64,000 nt of DNA from Spirochaeta isovalerica. Its GTDB lineage: Bacteria > Spirochaetota > Spirochaetia > DSM-2461. The stretch is from positions 62,001-126,000 of the forward strand of contig NZ_JACHGJ010000010.1 of the NCBI RefSeq assembly GCF_014207565.1, written 5' to 3'. The notes under the pieces were generated by a model, which was not told where the DNA came from, made no database searches, and was given only the letters and a program-made list of their open reading frames with translations. The translations under genes were made by a program, and so were the position numbers. Shown here piece by piece: positions 38,840 to 46,953 of the stretch; within the stretch, counting starts at the first letter, position 1; each line of letters begins with the position of its first letter.

Positions 38840-38974
38840 CTAGTAATGTGTAGTTTGAAGTAGTTCAATACTCATCTTTTCACCATCTTCTGCGATGCCC
38901 ATAAGCTTATTTACAGACGTAACTGTGCTTCCGGGCGCCTTGATTATGATGAAAATATCTGATTTTGAGAAACT
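38840..38974 (-). pseudogene. Start-less 44-codon coding-like remnant
   Basis: In the otherwise empty 249-base gap between tonB and the HAD gene, the minus strand has an open stretch without a start codon. It reads FSKSDIFIIIKAP, then VNKLMGIAEDGEKMSIELL, and ends with TAG at 38842-38840. A TGA at 38977-38975 blocks it upstream and a second in-frame TGA lies further up. The codon choice resembles the real genes here. The pattern is faintly like the second half of an HPr-type protein, but I cannot confirm that. It may be a decayed gene or chance. Confidence 0.3.
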
Positions 38975-39064
38975 TCATATTAATAATAAGCGAGGGGGGC
39001 GCTTTCATCTCTTTTTCTTCTGTTCAGAGGAGAGAATTCATTATAAAAGTGCCTCAACAATAAC

Positions 39065-39721
39065 ATGGCGGTAAAAGCGGTAGCGTTCGACATTGACGGA
39101 ACTCTCTATCCCAACTGGAAAATGCAGCTCAATTCTGTACCCTTCTTCGCGTTTCATCCCCTTCTCATCTATAAGTTCGGGGAAATTCGAAAAGAGATCA
39201 GGAAACGGGATAATATTGAAGATTTCTACGCTGTTCAGGCTCAGCTCCTGGGTGAGACCCTGCGCATCTCTGCCGACAGAGCGAAAGAGATCATCGATGA
39301 TGTTTTCTACACACGATGGGAGAGAACTTTTTCCCGAATAAAACCTTACGGTAATGTCAAAATGGTTATAGAATCAATTAGAGCCATGGGATTGAAAACG
39401 GCTGTTCTCTCCGATTTTCCCATAGGGCGGAAACTGGAATATTTCGGTTTGGAAAATCTCTGGGATGTCGAGCTTTCATCGGAGGAAACCGGTTATCTCA
39501 AACCCCACAAACGGCCTTTCGAGGTTCTCAGCGAGCGTTTGGGAGTCTCTCCGAAGGAAGTGATTTATGTGGGCAACAGCTATTCCTATGATGTTACCGG
39601 CTCCAAAAGCGCCGGGATGATATCGGGTCATCTTTCATCGAGTGAAAGGGACGGGACCATTGCTGATTTTACTTTCAGCAGCTATAGCGATTTCATGGAT
39701 AAAATCAAAAGATATCTTTAG
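39065..39721 (+). CDS. HAD-superfamily hydrolase
   Basis: It is 218 residues of the haloacid dehalogenase superfamily, mostly phosphatases of small metabolites. Motif I is AFDIDGTLYPNW (nucleophile Asp plus the second Asp), motif II is AVLSDFP, motif III is the Lys in GYLKPHKRPF, and motif IV is YVGNSYSYDVTGSKSAGM. The order of a helical cap between motif I and II fits subfamily I. The substrate cannot be read from the sequence. No strong SD precedes ATG 39065 (CAACAATAAC). The next gene follows after 17 bases. Confidence 0.88.
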   Translation: MAVKAVAFDIDGTLYPNWKMQLNSVPFFAFHPLLIYKFGEIRKEIRKRDNIEDFYAVQAQLLGETLRISADRAKEIIDDVFYTRWERTFSRIKPYGNVKMVIESIRAMGLKTAVLSDFPIGRKLEYFGLENLWDVELSSEETGYLKPHKRPFEVLSERLGVSPKEVIYVGNSYSYDVTGSKSAGMISGHLSSSERDGTIADFTFSSYSDFMDKIKRYL

Positions 39722-39738
39722 GATTTTGAGAGGATAAA

Positions 39739-42700
39739 ATGATATTTGATACCGGGGATTTAATTGTTCTTGGAATTTTGACCATTCTACTATTTGTTTT
39801 CAGGCAGTTTGACAGGAACAACAGGTCTCTGGAGAAGGTCCGCTCATACGCCGATAAAGTCCGGGCGCAGCTCGATGAGATCGTTCAGGAAAAGAAGGAT
39901 GCCATCCGCGATCTTTCCATCGATATGGATATTCAGGAGAAGACCGACAAGGAAATCCTGAAACGCGTTGAAGCCGCCCGTGATGAGATGATGGCTCACG
40001 GCGAGACAATCGATAACTTCAATGAGAAAGTCACGATCTATAACGAACGGGTCGAAGAGCTTGTGGCCATGACGGCCCGGGTCGATGAGAACCTTCTCAA
40101 AATCCGTGACGAGTCGGAATATGTCGATACGGTGGGGAAGAGAATCTCCGAGTCTCTGAGAAAGATACAGCTGCTGGAAAAAGCCATGGGGGCTTTGCAG
40201 GATCAATTCGTAAAAGAGAACAAAGCCAACCTCGACAACTTTCAGGACAGTTTGCTTCAGAGTACGGAAGAGAGGATACGGACCATTGAAGAGCAGGTCG
40301 AGCAGTCCGAGCTGATGGTTCGGCATTTCCGGGAATCTGTTGAATCGCTCGATCAGAAGCACAGCGATCTCTCTCAGGAGAAGCTGGCTTTATTTCAGAA
40401 AGAGATGGAAGCGGTTCGTGACACCTATGACGGCTACCTGGCCGATGTGGCCGAGAAGGGGCGCCGCCTTGAGTCCGAGGTTTTTGACGAACTGACAAAC
40501 AGCATCAATACGACTGCGGACAGAATTGAAGATAACTGGAAAAACGGAATAAATGAGCTTAAGGATTCCATTTCCGTTACGGTTGAAGAAATACGTGAAA
40601 AGATCGGCTCAGTTGAAGAAGCCATGTTTATCGTCGAAAAAGATGCGCAGGCGGCTTCCGTTAGGATTGGTGAAGATCAGGAATCTCTGGAAGAACGCAT
40701 GAAGGTTCTGGCTGAAGAACAGCTGAACCGGGCTGAAGCGCAGATCGCTGAATTTAATGAATCCCTGGATAGCAGAATAGAGCAGATCCGTCTGGAAATG
40801 GAGGATTCTTTCAATAAAACAGGTGAGATGATTTCATCGCAGGAACGGGAGGCCGTTTCCCGCCTTGAAGGGCTTACCAGCCGTTATGATGATCTTGAAC
40901 TGACAGTTAAAAAGGATGCGGCGGAGAAGCATAGCGCATCGCTGGAACTGATTGAAAGTTATTGGGAAAATCTGAAAGAAAGGCTCGATAATGCCAAGGC
41001 TCAGATGGATGATGCCTTCCTCCGTACAGACCAGCAGGTATCAGGACATGAAGAGGAAACATCGAGAAGGCTCGATCTTCTGACGGAACGGTTCGGCGAG
41101 CATGAAGAGCTTATGAAGCGCGAAGCCGATGAGGTCCTTGACCGCTGCCGCATTCTGATAAAAGACCAGGAGGCGGACAGTTCCGCTCTTGTAGAGAAAA
41201 TGAAAACCAATATGGATGAAGTGACGGTTTTCAGCAGTAAAATCTCTCAGCAGATGACCAGTTTTAAAGAACAGATAGATTCGGAAACCGAAGATCTGGC
41301 TCAAAGGCTTGAAAATATTTCCTCCCATATGGGCGGAAAAATCGAAGAGAAAGCCGCAGAGCTTGAAACAGGTCTCATCCGTTCTGTCGAAGAGAAGGTC
41401 GGTGAATACGAGCAGGCGGTGTCCCGCCGTTTTGACCGGCTCGACGGCTTTATGGAAGACCTGGATAATCTGGAAGGCAATCTTAAAATTTCTCTTCAGG
41501 AGGCTGTGGCCTCCGTCGAAAGGGATTTTGAAATTTTCAAGGAGAATCTTACGGAGGAAAGGGCTGCGTTCAGGAACTCTCTCGAAGAAGAGGGCAATGC
41601 CGTTCAGCTCCGCATGGATGAGCTTGAGAGCGGACTTGAAGCTCTTAAAAGCAGGGCTTACGACAATGTCTCTGAAAAACTCAAAGTTTTTGAAGATGAC
41701 TTTTTCTCCGATCTGAAAAAACGCGATGCTGCCATGCAGAACAGTCTTGAGGAATGGCAGAAGAACATTGATTTCCGGATGGAGGATATCGATCTGAAGG
41801 GCACAAGGGAGAGAGAGGAGCTGCAGCAGTTCTGGTCTTCCGATATGAAAGTGAAGCTCTCTGAACTGCAGAGCCAGATCTATAGCCAGTTCGATATGTT
41901 TAAGGGACAGGTGCAGGATTTCCGGGAGTCTGTTGATAATTCGATAAGCACGACGGAAGAGGAGATGAAAAATTTCCATTTGTCTCTCCGCAATGAAATT
42001 GACGGATTGCGGGAAAGCTCCTCCGCCATGTTCGATGAGCAGTTCAGCCTGTTCCGGGAAGGTATTGCCGAACGTTTTGATAAAGCGGATAAGTCTGTGG
42101 AGATCAAGCTCGATGAAATGATGTCCGATTTCGAAATATCGCGGAAAGAGCTGTTCCTTTCCATGGAGAGAAGCCAGACCGAATTGTCTTCGTGGCAGAC
42201 CAAAATGGTACAGCAGATGAAAACTGATGAGTCGGCTCTCGCCGACCAGATTCTCGGGTTTAAAACAGATATGACAGAAAACATCTCGATTATCCGCGAT
42301 GATTTCAGGAGCCAGAGGGAGGAACTTATTGTTTCCACCAATGAAGAAAGAGCTTCTTTGAGACGGGAAATCAGTGAAAACAGCAAGCAGCTTGAAGAAC
42401 TGAATAAAGAACTTGAGCGCAGCAGTATGCAGGCTCTGGATAAATTCAGATCGGACTACGATGATTTCATTCTCGATTTCCAGAGAAAGTCCCATGAGAT
42501 CCAGAGTGAGTCGGAACTCCATTCCAAAGATATCCGGCAGGGACTGGCGGATACCCGGGAGAAAGTGGACGCCCTTCAGAAGAAAATGTTCGGCAGAATC
42601 GAAGATGATTACAATGTCCTGTCGGGGAACCTGAAAGAGATTGAAGCGAAACAGCAGGATTTTATTGCCCAGACCCAGATCTTTGAGCGGGCCGATACTC

Positions 42701-43575
42701 TGAAGGAAGCTCTGACAGCCGATATAGAAGCTCTTAAAGATCAGGTAGCTCAGGTCGAGAAGAGCAGCAGCCAGGTTTACGCCATCCGGAGCGACTTTGA
42801 GGATATTCTCAGGCTCAATGATGATATACAGACGAAACTCGCCAAAGTTATGAGCGAAAAACAGAAGATCGATACGATGGATGAGAGAATCAGCCGTATT
42901 ATCAGCCTGTCCGACTCGGTCAACCTCAAGCTCGATGAAGTGTCGACCACTCACGATAGCCTACAGGAATATCAGGTGCGGTTGAGGCAGATCGAAGACC
43001 TTCAGGATTCCATAGACAAGCGCTTTGCAAGGCTGGAGAAGAAAGGTCCTGTTATCGATACAACTACAGAAGGCGTTGACCGGAACTTCCAGCTGATGGA
43101 AACTATTGAAAAAGCCGTCAATACCGTGCGAACCGATCTGAAACCGCTTTTCGACAGTTTAAATGAAGCCAAAGAGCAGCATTCTGTTCTCCGGGAGGAA
43201 CAGGATAAGGTTAAAACCGTTATTGATAAGCTTTCCGGTCTGGATGAAATTATCACGGAACTGGATAAACGCATTGAATCGATGAATAAAGCCCGTGAGT
43301 GGGTGGCCAGTACGGAAGCCCGTATCGATTCAATCGGCAAGAAGGCCAGAGAGCAGGTTCAGCTTTTCGGAAAACTTATGGAAAAAGAAGGTCGCCCGTC
43401 TGAACGGCAGAGAAGAAGTCCCGCCGCCGGTTCTCCCGATATGGAAGTGAGAGAGATGGTTCTGCGCCTGGCTCATGAGGGCTGGAAAAGCGAAGAGATT
43501 GCCAGAACGACCAAACTCAGTCAGGGTGAAGTGGAACTGATCCTTGAGCTATCCCCCGATTTTACCAGAAAGTAG
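39739..43575 (+). CDS. Giant membrane-anchored coiled-coil protein (spirochaete coiled-coil type)
   Basis: It is 1278 residues. One N-terminal span (about 8-21, LIVLGILTILLFVFRQF) is followed by more than 1100 residues of almost unbroken coiled coil rich in Glu, Lys, Gln, Leu and Ser, such as EERIRTIEEQVEQSELMVRH. The C-terminal 45 residues are a separate domain (MEVREMVLRLAHEGWKSEEI then ARTTKLSQGEVELILEL) that looks like a small helix-turn-helix. Similar long coiled-coil proteins are annotated in spirochaetes as SpiroCoCo family, which I recall but cannot check here. A cytoskeletal or envelope-spanning scaffold is inferred. SD GAGAGG precedes ATG 39739, and a terminator follows. Confidence 0.9.
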   Translation: MIFDTGDLIVLGILTILLFVFRQFDRNNRSLEKVRSYADKVRAQLDEIVQEKKDAIRDLSIDMDIQEKTDKEILKRVEAARDEMMAHGETIDNFNEKVTIYNERVEELVAMTARVDENLLKIRDESEYVDTVGKRISESLRKIQLLEKAMGALQDQFVKENKANLDNFQDSLLQSTEERIRTIEEQVEQSELMVRHFRESVESLDQKHSDLSQEKLALFQKEMEAVRDTYDGYLADVAEKGRRLESEVFDELTNSINTTADRIEDNWKNGINELKDSISVTVEEIREKIGSVEEAMFIVEKDAQAASVRIGEDQESLEERMKVLAEEQLNRAEAQIAEFNESLDSRIEQIRLEMEDSFNKTGEMISSQEREAVSRLEGLTSRYDDLELTVKKDAAEKHSASLELIESYWENLKERLDNAKAQMDDAFLRTDQQVSGHEEETSRRLDLLTERFGEHEELMKREADEVLDRCRILIKDQEADSSALVEKMKTNMDEVTVFSSKISQQMTSFKEQIDSETEDLAQRLENISSHMGGKIEEKAAELETGLIRSVEEKVGEYEQAVSRRFDRLDGFMEDLDNLEGNLKISLQEAVASVERDFEIFKENLTEERAAFRNSLEEEGNAVQLRMDELESGLEALKSRAYDNVSEKLKVFEDDFFSDLKKRDAAMQNSLEEWQKNIDFRMEDIDLKGTREREELQQFWSSDMKVKLSELQSQIYSQFDMFKGQVQDFRESVDNSISTTEEEMKNFHLSLRNEIDGLRESSSAMFDEQFSLFREGIAERFDKADKSVEIKLDEMMSDFEISRKELFLSMERSQTELSSWQTKMVQQMKTDESALADQILGFKTDMTENISIIRDDFRSQREELIVSTNEERASLRREISENSKQLEELNKELERSSMQALDKFRSDYDDFILDFQRKSHEIQSESELHSKDIRQGLADTREKVDALQKKMFGRIEDDYNVLSGNLKEIEAKQQDFIAQTQIFERADTLKEALTADIEALKDQVAQVEKSSSQVYAIRSDFEDILRLNDDIQTKLAKVMSEKQKIDTMDERISRIISLSDSVNLKLDEVSTTHDSLQEYQVRLRQIEDLQDSIDKRFARLEKKGPVIDTTTEGVDRNFQLMETIEKAVNTVRTDLKPLFDSLNEAKEQHSVLREEQDKVKTVIDKLSGLDEIITELDKRIESMNKAREWVASTEARIDSIGKKAREQVQLFGKLMEKEGRPSERQRRSPAAGSPDMEVREMVLRLAHEGWKSEEIARTTKLSQGEVELILELSPDFTRK

Positions 43576-43597
43576 ATTCTTTTCTGAGAATGTTACA

Positions 43598-43629
43598 GGC
43601 TGCGCTATGTATAAAGCGCAGCTTTTTTT
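43598..43629 (+). terminator. Intrinsic terminator after the coiled-coil gene
   Basis: GCTGCGCT (43599-43606) pairs with AGCGCAGC (43615-43622) over eight base pairs, plus a wobble at the base. Seven T follow (43623-43629). Confidence 0.85.
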
Positions 43630-43708
43630 ATCTCCAGTGGAAGTGTTTGCCACAGTCTTTCTGTGTCTTTTCTCATATTAAAAGCGCGCGTCGCTTTTGA
43701 TATAGGGC

Positions 43709-43744
43709 AAAAAAAAAAGAGCTGCTTCACCGATGAGCAGCTCT
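43709..43744 (-). terminator. Intrinsic terminator of the small minus-strand gene
   Basis: Read on the minus strand, AGAGCTGCT and AGCAGCTCT (43744-43736 and 43726-43718) form a nine-pair stem followed by ten T (43718-43709). It ends the gene at 43764-44045. Confidence 0.85.
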
Positions 43745-43763
43745 TGTCAGTTCAAAGTAAGTA

Positions 43764-44045
43764 TCAGTCGATATCTTCCATTGCCTCTTCAAGGTAGGGA
43801 ATATCGTTATCCTTGCTGATTTCAACCGATACATTGCCTGAGGCGGCTTTTGTTGACAGTTCCAGAATGCTGAGGAGGATTTCCTCCTGTTTTATCAGAG
43901 AACTGTTCTGCTGTTCGAGGAGTTCAATTCTCTCCGCCTGCTGTTTAATAGCTTCGAAAAGAGGATTGACGGAGTAATCAGCTTCACCGTCTTCCACTAC
44001 GAGGAGAGTATTAATTTTTCCATTTAACAAAACATTGTGAATCAT
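43764..44045 (-). CDS. Small acidic helical protein, function unknown
   Basis: I do not recognise it. From ATG 44045 it has 93 residues; a TTG at 44081 would add 12 (MFKGKRTGTISP), and neither start has a clear SD. The first 20 residues look like a short beta segment (MIHNVLLNGKINTLLVVEDG). The middle is a coiled coil (EAIKQQAERIELLEQQNSSL) and the end is acidic (ISKDNDIPYLEEAMEDID). It is flanked by its own terminator and diverges from the acyl-CoA synthetase gene. The lone, regulated-looking layout suggests a real gene. Confidence 0.65.
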   Translation of the reverse strand: MIHNVLLNGKINTLLVVEDGEADYSVNPLFEAIKQQAERIELLEQQNSSLIKQEEILLSILELSTKAASGNVSVEISKDNDIPYLEEAMEDID

Positions 44046-44089
44046 TGGACTGATGGTACCAGTTCTCTTACCTTTAAACAATTGTAATT

Positions 44090-44119
44090 TTGTGTAAAAA
44101 CCGAATTATCGATTATAAT
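44090..44119 (+). promoter_or_regulatory. Predicted promoter for the acyl-CoA synthetase gene, with overlapping divergent -10
   Basis: TTGTGT (44090-44095), an 18-base spacer and TATAAT (44114-44119) face the plus strand. The overlapping bases 44112-44117 read TATAAT on the minus strand for the small gene, so one short A/T block may serve two divergent promoters. The minus -35 is poor. Confidence 0.45.
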
Positions 44120-44165
44120 TATTAACGGAGAGCTGTATAGTTATCTTCACTAAGGATGTAATAAA

Positions 44166-46118
44166 ATGTTGAATTTCAGAAATATAGTTGAAATACCTTT
44201 CAGAACAGCGGAAGATTTTCCCGATAGGGTGTCTCATAAAACCCGTATCGGCAACAGCTTTATCGATAAAACCTATTTTCAATTAAGCCGCGATATCCGC
44301 GCTCTCGGAACCGCCTTTGCCGAACTTGGTATCGGCGAGGGGGATCATGTCTCCTTTTTCGTATGCAACCGCTATGAATGGATCGTCTGTAATTTTTCTG
44401 TTATGCTTCTCTCCGCCGTGACTGTTCCCCGCGGTTCCGATACGACGGTAAAGGAACAGCATTTTATTTACCAACATTCCGATTCCACTTTTCTCATTGT
44501 CGAAAACATCAGTCAGCTCAATGAGCTGACAGCCGTTTTTACCGATGAGGACCGTGATCGGTGCCGTAATTTCATTGTTGTGGATGATGGTGATCCGAAT
44601 GAGGTCGATGAGTCTTTGCGGAGTAAAATCCGTTTCCTCGAGCCTCTTCTGGAAAAGGGAAGAGCGCTCCTTGAGAAAGGAGATGACCGGACGGAGGAAT
44701 GGCTTGATCAGATCGATCAGGAGCGGACCGTAACCATTGTCTATACATCGGGTACGACGGGTAATCCCAAAGGCGTCATGCTGAATCATAGAAATTTCCT
44801 TCAGCAGGTTATTGCCAATACGGAAAGGCTTCAGGTGGATCGTGACAATCAGGAGACGACGGTTATAATGCTGCCGTCCTGGCATGTTTTCGAGATGGCC
44901 TTCGAGTATGTCGGGCTCTATCTGGGACTGATGTTCGTCTACTCGTCGCCCATGCGCTTCGCTTCCGATCTCTCCCGTTTCAAGCCGCATCTCATTATTT
45001 CCGTTCCCCGCATCTGGGAGTCTATATACCAGAAGATCATCAAAGCCATAGGGGAGATGTCCGGGCTTAAGAAGTTAATCATATTTTCCCTTATCAAGCA
45101 TAATCAGCGTTATATCTATTCGTCTCTTTATCTGGAAGGAGCTTATATCTCTTATAAAAAACGGACTGACCTTCGTCGGTTCCTTTCTTCGGGAAAACAT
45201 AAATTCCGCCGATGGATCAATACGCCCCAGCATCTGGCTGCGGAAAAGCTCTTTAAAAGTTTCAGAGATAAGGTGGGCGGCCGACTCCGCGTTGCCGTCT
45301 GCGGCGCCGGGTCTCTCCCCCTCTACCTCGATGAGCTGTTCAATTCCATCGGCATACCTATCGTAAATGCCTACGGGATGACAGAGACGGCTCCCGGACT
45401 GTTGTCCAGGGAGATTCACAGAAATACTTACGGATCGACGGGCATCCCCTTCGCCAATACGGAAATAAAGCTGTTGAAAGAGGACGGATCGGTTCCCGAG
45501 GTCGGTGAGAAGGGGATCCTTTATGCCAGAGGACCCCAGGTTATGCAAGGCTATTACAAAAATCCTGCGGCTACCGAAGCTGTCCTGGATTCCGAGGGCT
45601 GGATGAACACCGGTGATATCGCCGTTCAGTCTGAAAACGGTGAATATGTCATCGTCGGCCGGTTCAAGGACACAATCGTGCTGTCCGGGGGAGAAAACGT
45701 CGAGCCGGAAAATATTGAATCGAAGATGAAAGAAAGCGCCTATATCGATCACGCCGTAGTTCTGGGACAGGACAGGAAACAGCTGACAGCGCTGGTGGCT
45801 ATGAATGAAGAGGAGCTGATGAATCTGGCGGCCCGTCTTAAGCTCAGGGAAGGGGATTATCTGGTTTCCGATGAACAGGCCATAGAGAACCCCCATATTC
45901 TCGATCATGTAAAGAAAGAGATAGACCGGCTTATTTCAAAAGAACAGGGTTTTAAAGCTTTCGAAAAAATCTCTAAAGTCCTTCTTGTCCGCAATAGCTT
46001 CACGATCGGCAGGGAGCTGACTCAGAGTTTGAAAGTGAAACGGAAATATGTCGAGGAAAAATATCAGAACCTTATTCATAAACTGCATATTGACGTAGGT
46101 AGAAAACGTAAAAAGTAA
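44166..46118 (+). CDS. Long-chain acyl-CoA synthetase (AMP-binding)
   Basis: The enzyme activates fatty acids to acyl-CoA through an acyl-AMP. It is 650 residues. The P-loop motif is TIVYTSGTTGNPKGVMLNHR (near residue 195), followed by AYGMTETAPGLLSREIHRN, the YARGPQVMQGYYKNPAATEA stretch, the GWMNTGDIAVQ hinge region, and VGRFKDTIVLSGGENVEPEN with the catalytic-loop Lys expected near the end. Length and an internal insertion (about 300-370) fit the bacterial long-chain FadD15-like type. It stands alone, so its supply role (membrane lipid or exogenous fatty acid use) is inferred. Confidence 0.93.
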   Translation: MLNFRNIVEIPFRTAEDFPDRVSHKTRIGNSFIDKTYFQLSRDIRALGTAFAELGIGEGDHVSFFVCNRYEWIVCNFSVMLLSAVTVPRGSDTTVKEQHFIYQHSDSTFLIVENISQLNELTAVFTDEDRDRCRNFIVVDDGDPNEVDESLRSKIRFLEPLLEKGRALLEKGDDRTEEWLDQIDQERTVTIVYTSGTTGNPKGVMLNHRNFLQQVIANTERLQVDRDNQETTVIMLPSWHVFEMAFEYVGLYLGLMFVYSSPMRFASDLSRFKPHLIISVPRIWESIYQKIIKAIGEMSGLKKLIIFSLIKHNQRYIYSSLYLEGAYISYKKRTDLRRFLSSGKHKFRRWINTPQHLAAEKLFKSFRDKVGGRLRVAVCGAGSLPLYLDELFNSIGIPIVNAYGMTETAPGLLSREIHRNTYGSTGIPFANTEIKLLKEDGSVPEVGEKGILYARGPQVMQGYYKNPAATEAVLDSEGWMNTGDIAVQSENGEYVIVGRFKDTIVLSGGENVEPENIESKMKESAYIDHAVVLGQDRKQLTALVAMNEEELMNLAARLKLREGDYLVSDEQAIENPHILDHVKKEIDRLISKEQGFKAFEKISKVLLVRNSFTIGRELTQSLKVKRKYVEEKYQNLIHKLHIDVGRKRKK

Positions 46119-46205
46119 GCTTGCAAATTACGGCAGTCAAAATACTTGACGTTTTTTTAGTCTCTTTAGTATTTTATTGACATCAATTAGACAACAGAGG
46201 AAACG

Positions 46206-46856
46206 ATGGCCAAGAAAGAAGAAATGGCACCGGAAGAGTCCGTACAGGATCAGAACGCGAATATTGATGAGGAATCTTCCAATGTGGAACAGGTCGTTCC
46301 CGAAGAAAAGGCTTCTGCGGAAGAGGAATCATCAGAAGAAGAGAACAAAGAGCTCACAGATGAAGACAGAATTGTTCTGCTTGAAGCTGAAATAGAGAAA
46401 CTGAAAGAGGAGAACAGTTCTCTTAAGGATCAGTATCTCAGAAAACACGCCGATTTTGAAAATTTCAGACGGCGGATGAACAAAGAAAAGCAGGATTCCA
46501 TCAAATACGGGAATTCCGGGCTTCTCAAAGACCTGATCGAAGTGATCGATAATTTCGAGAGAGCGATTAAAACCTCTGCAGAGTCCGATGATCTGGCTTC
46601 TTTCCGGGAGGGAATCGCCATGATCGAGCAGCACTTCACCTCCATGCTCAGCAGCAAGTGGGGTCTTGAGAAAATTGAGGCTGTCGGACAGGAGTTCGAT
46701 GCCAATCTTCACGAAGCTCTTATGATGGAAGACTCGGAAGATGTTGAAGTTACCACGGTCGTTGAAGATTTTCAGACCGGGTACAAACTGCATGACAGGA
46801 TTTTAAGGCCGACTAAAGTTAAGGTCGCCAAACCTGCTGCAAAAGACGCCACATAA
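46206..46856 (+). CDS. grpE: Nucleotide exchange factor GrpE
   Basis: GrpE releases ADP from DnaK. It is 216 residues. An acidic, disordered N-terminus of about 70 residues (EESSNVEQVVPEEKASAEEE) leads to the long dimer helix LLEAEIEKLKEENSSLKDQY, then KHADFENFRRRMNKEKQDSI and the C-terminal beta domain with VGQEFDANLHEALMM and GYKLHDRILRPTKVKV. SD GAGGAAAC precedes ATG 46206. It heads a grpE-dnaK-dnaJ cluster. I saw no CIRCE element upstream and no hrcA next to it. Confidence 0.96.
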   Translation: MAKKEEMAPEESVQDQNANIDEESSNVEQVVPEEKASAEEESSEEENKELTDEDRIVLLEAEIEKLKEENSSLKDQYLRKHADFENFRRRMNKEKQDSIKYGNSGLLKDLIEVIDNFERAIKTSAESDDLASFREGIAMIEQHFTSMLSSKWGLEKIEAVGQEFDANLHEALMMEDSEDVEVTTVVEDFQTGYKLHDRILRPTKVKVAKPAAKDAT

Positions 46857-46863
46857 GTGATCT

Positions 46864-46878
46864 TCGGCGCAGCGCCGA
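46864..46878 (+). terminator. Short hairpin between grpE and dnaK
   Basis: TCGGCG (46864-46869) pairs with CGCCGA (46873-46878) around a three-base loop, followed by TTTTCTGTTT. It could partly terminate grpE transcription or stabilise the 3' end. The six-pair stem and broken T-run make it weak. Confidence 0.45.
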
Positions 46879-46953
46879 TTTTCTGTTTATGAGACGCCTT
46901 TAGAAAAGAAAAAAAGAATTCATTATTTGGGGATTATTTAAGGAGTAATTAAA

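Noticed and set aside
38895-39074. 59-codon plus-strand frame in the tonB-HAD gap (MPISLFTDVT...)
   Set aside because: It overlaps the HAD start, and its Ser/Pro-rich content looks like the antisense of the better minus-strand remnant.
41041-42954. 637-residue minus-strand open frame opposite the coiled-coil gene
   Set aside because: It lies wholly antisense to a convincing coiled-coil gene, and its His/Phe/Leu-rich translation with no motifs is the usual reflection of Glu/Lys-rich codons.
46119-46205. CIRCE/HrcA element before grpE-dnaK
   Set aside because: I looked for TTAGCACTC-N9-GAGTGCTAA and found nothing like it; no hrcA gene is present either.
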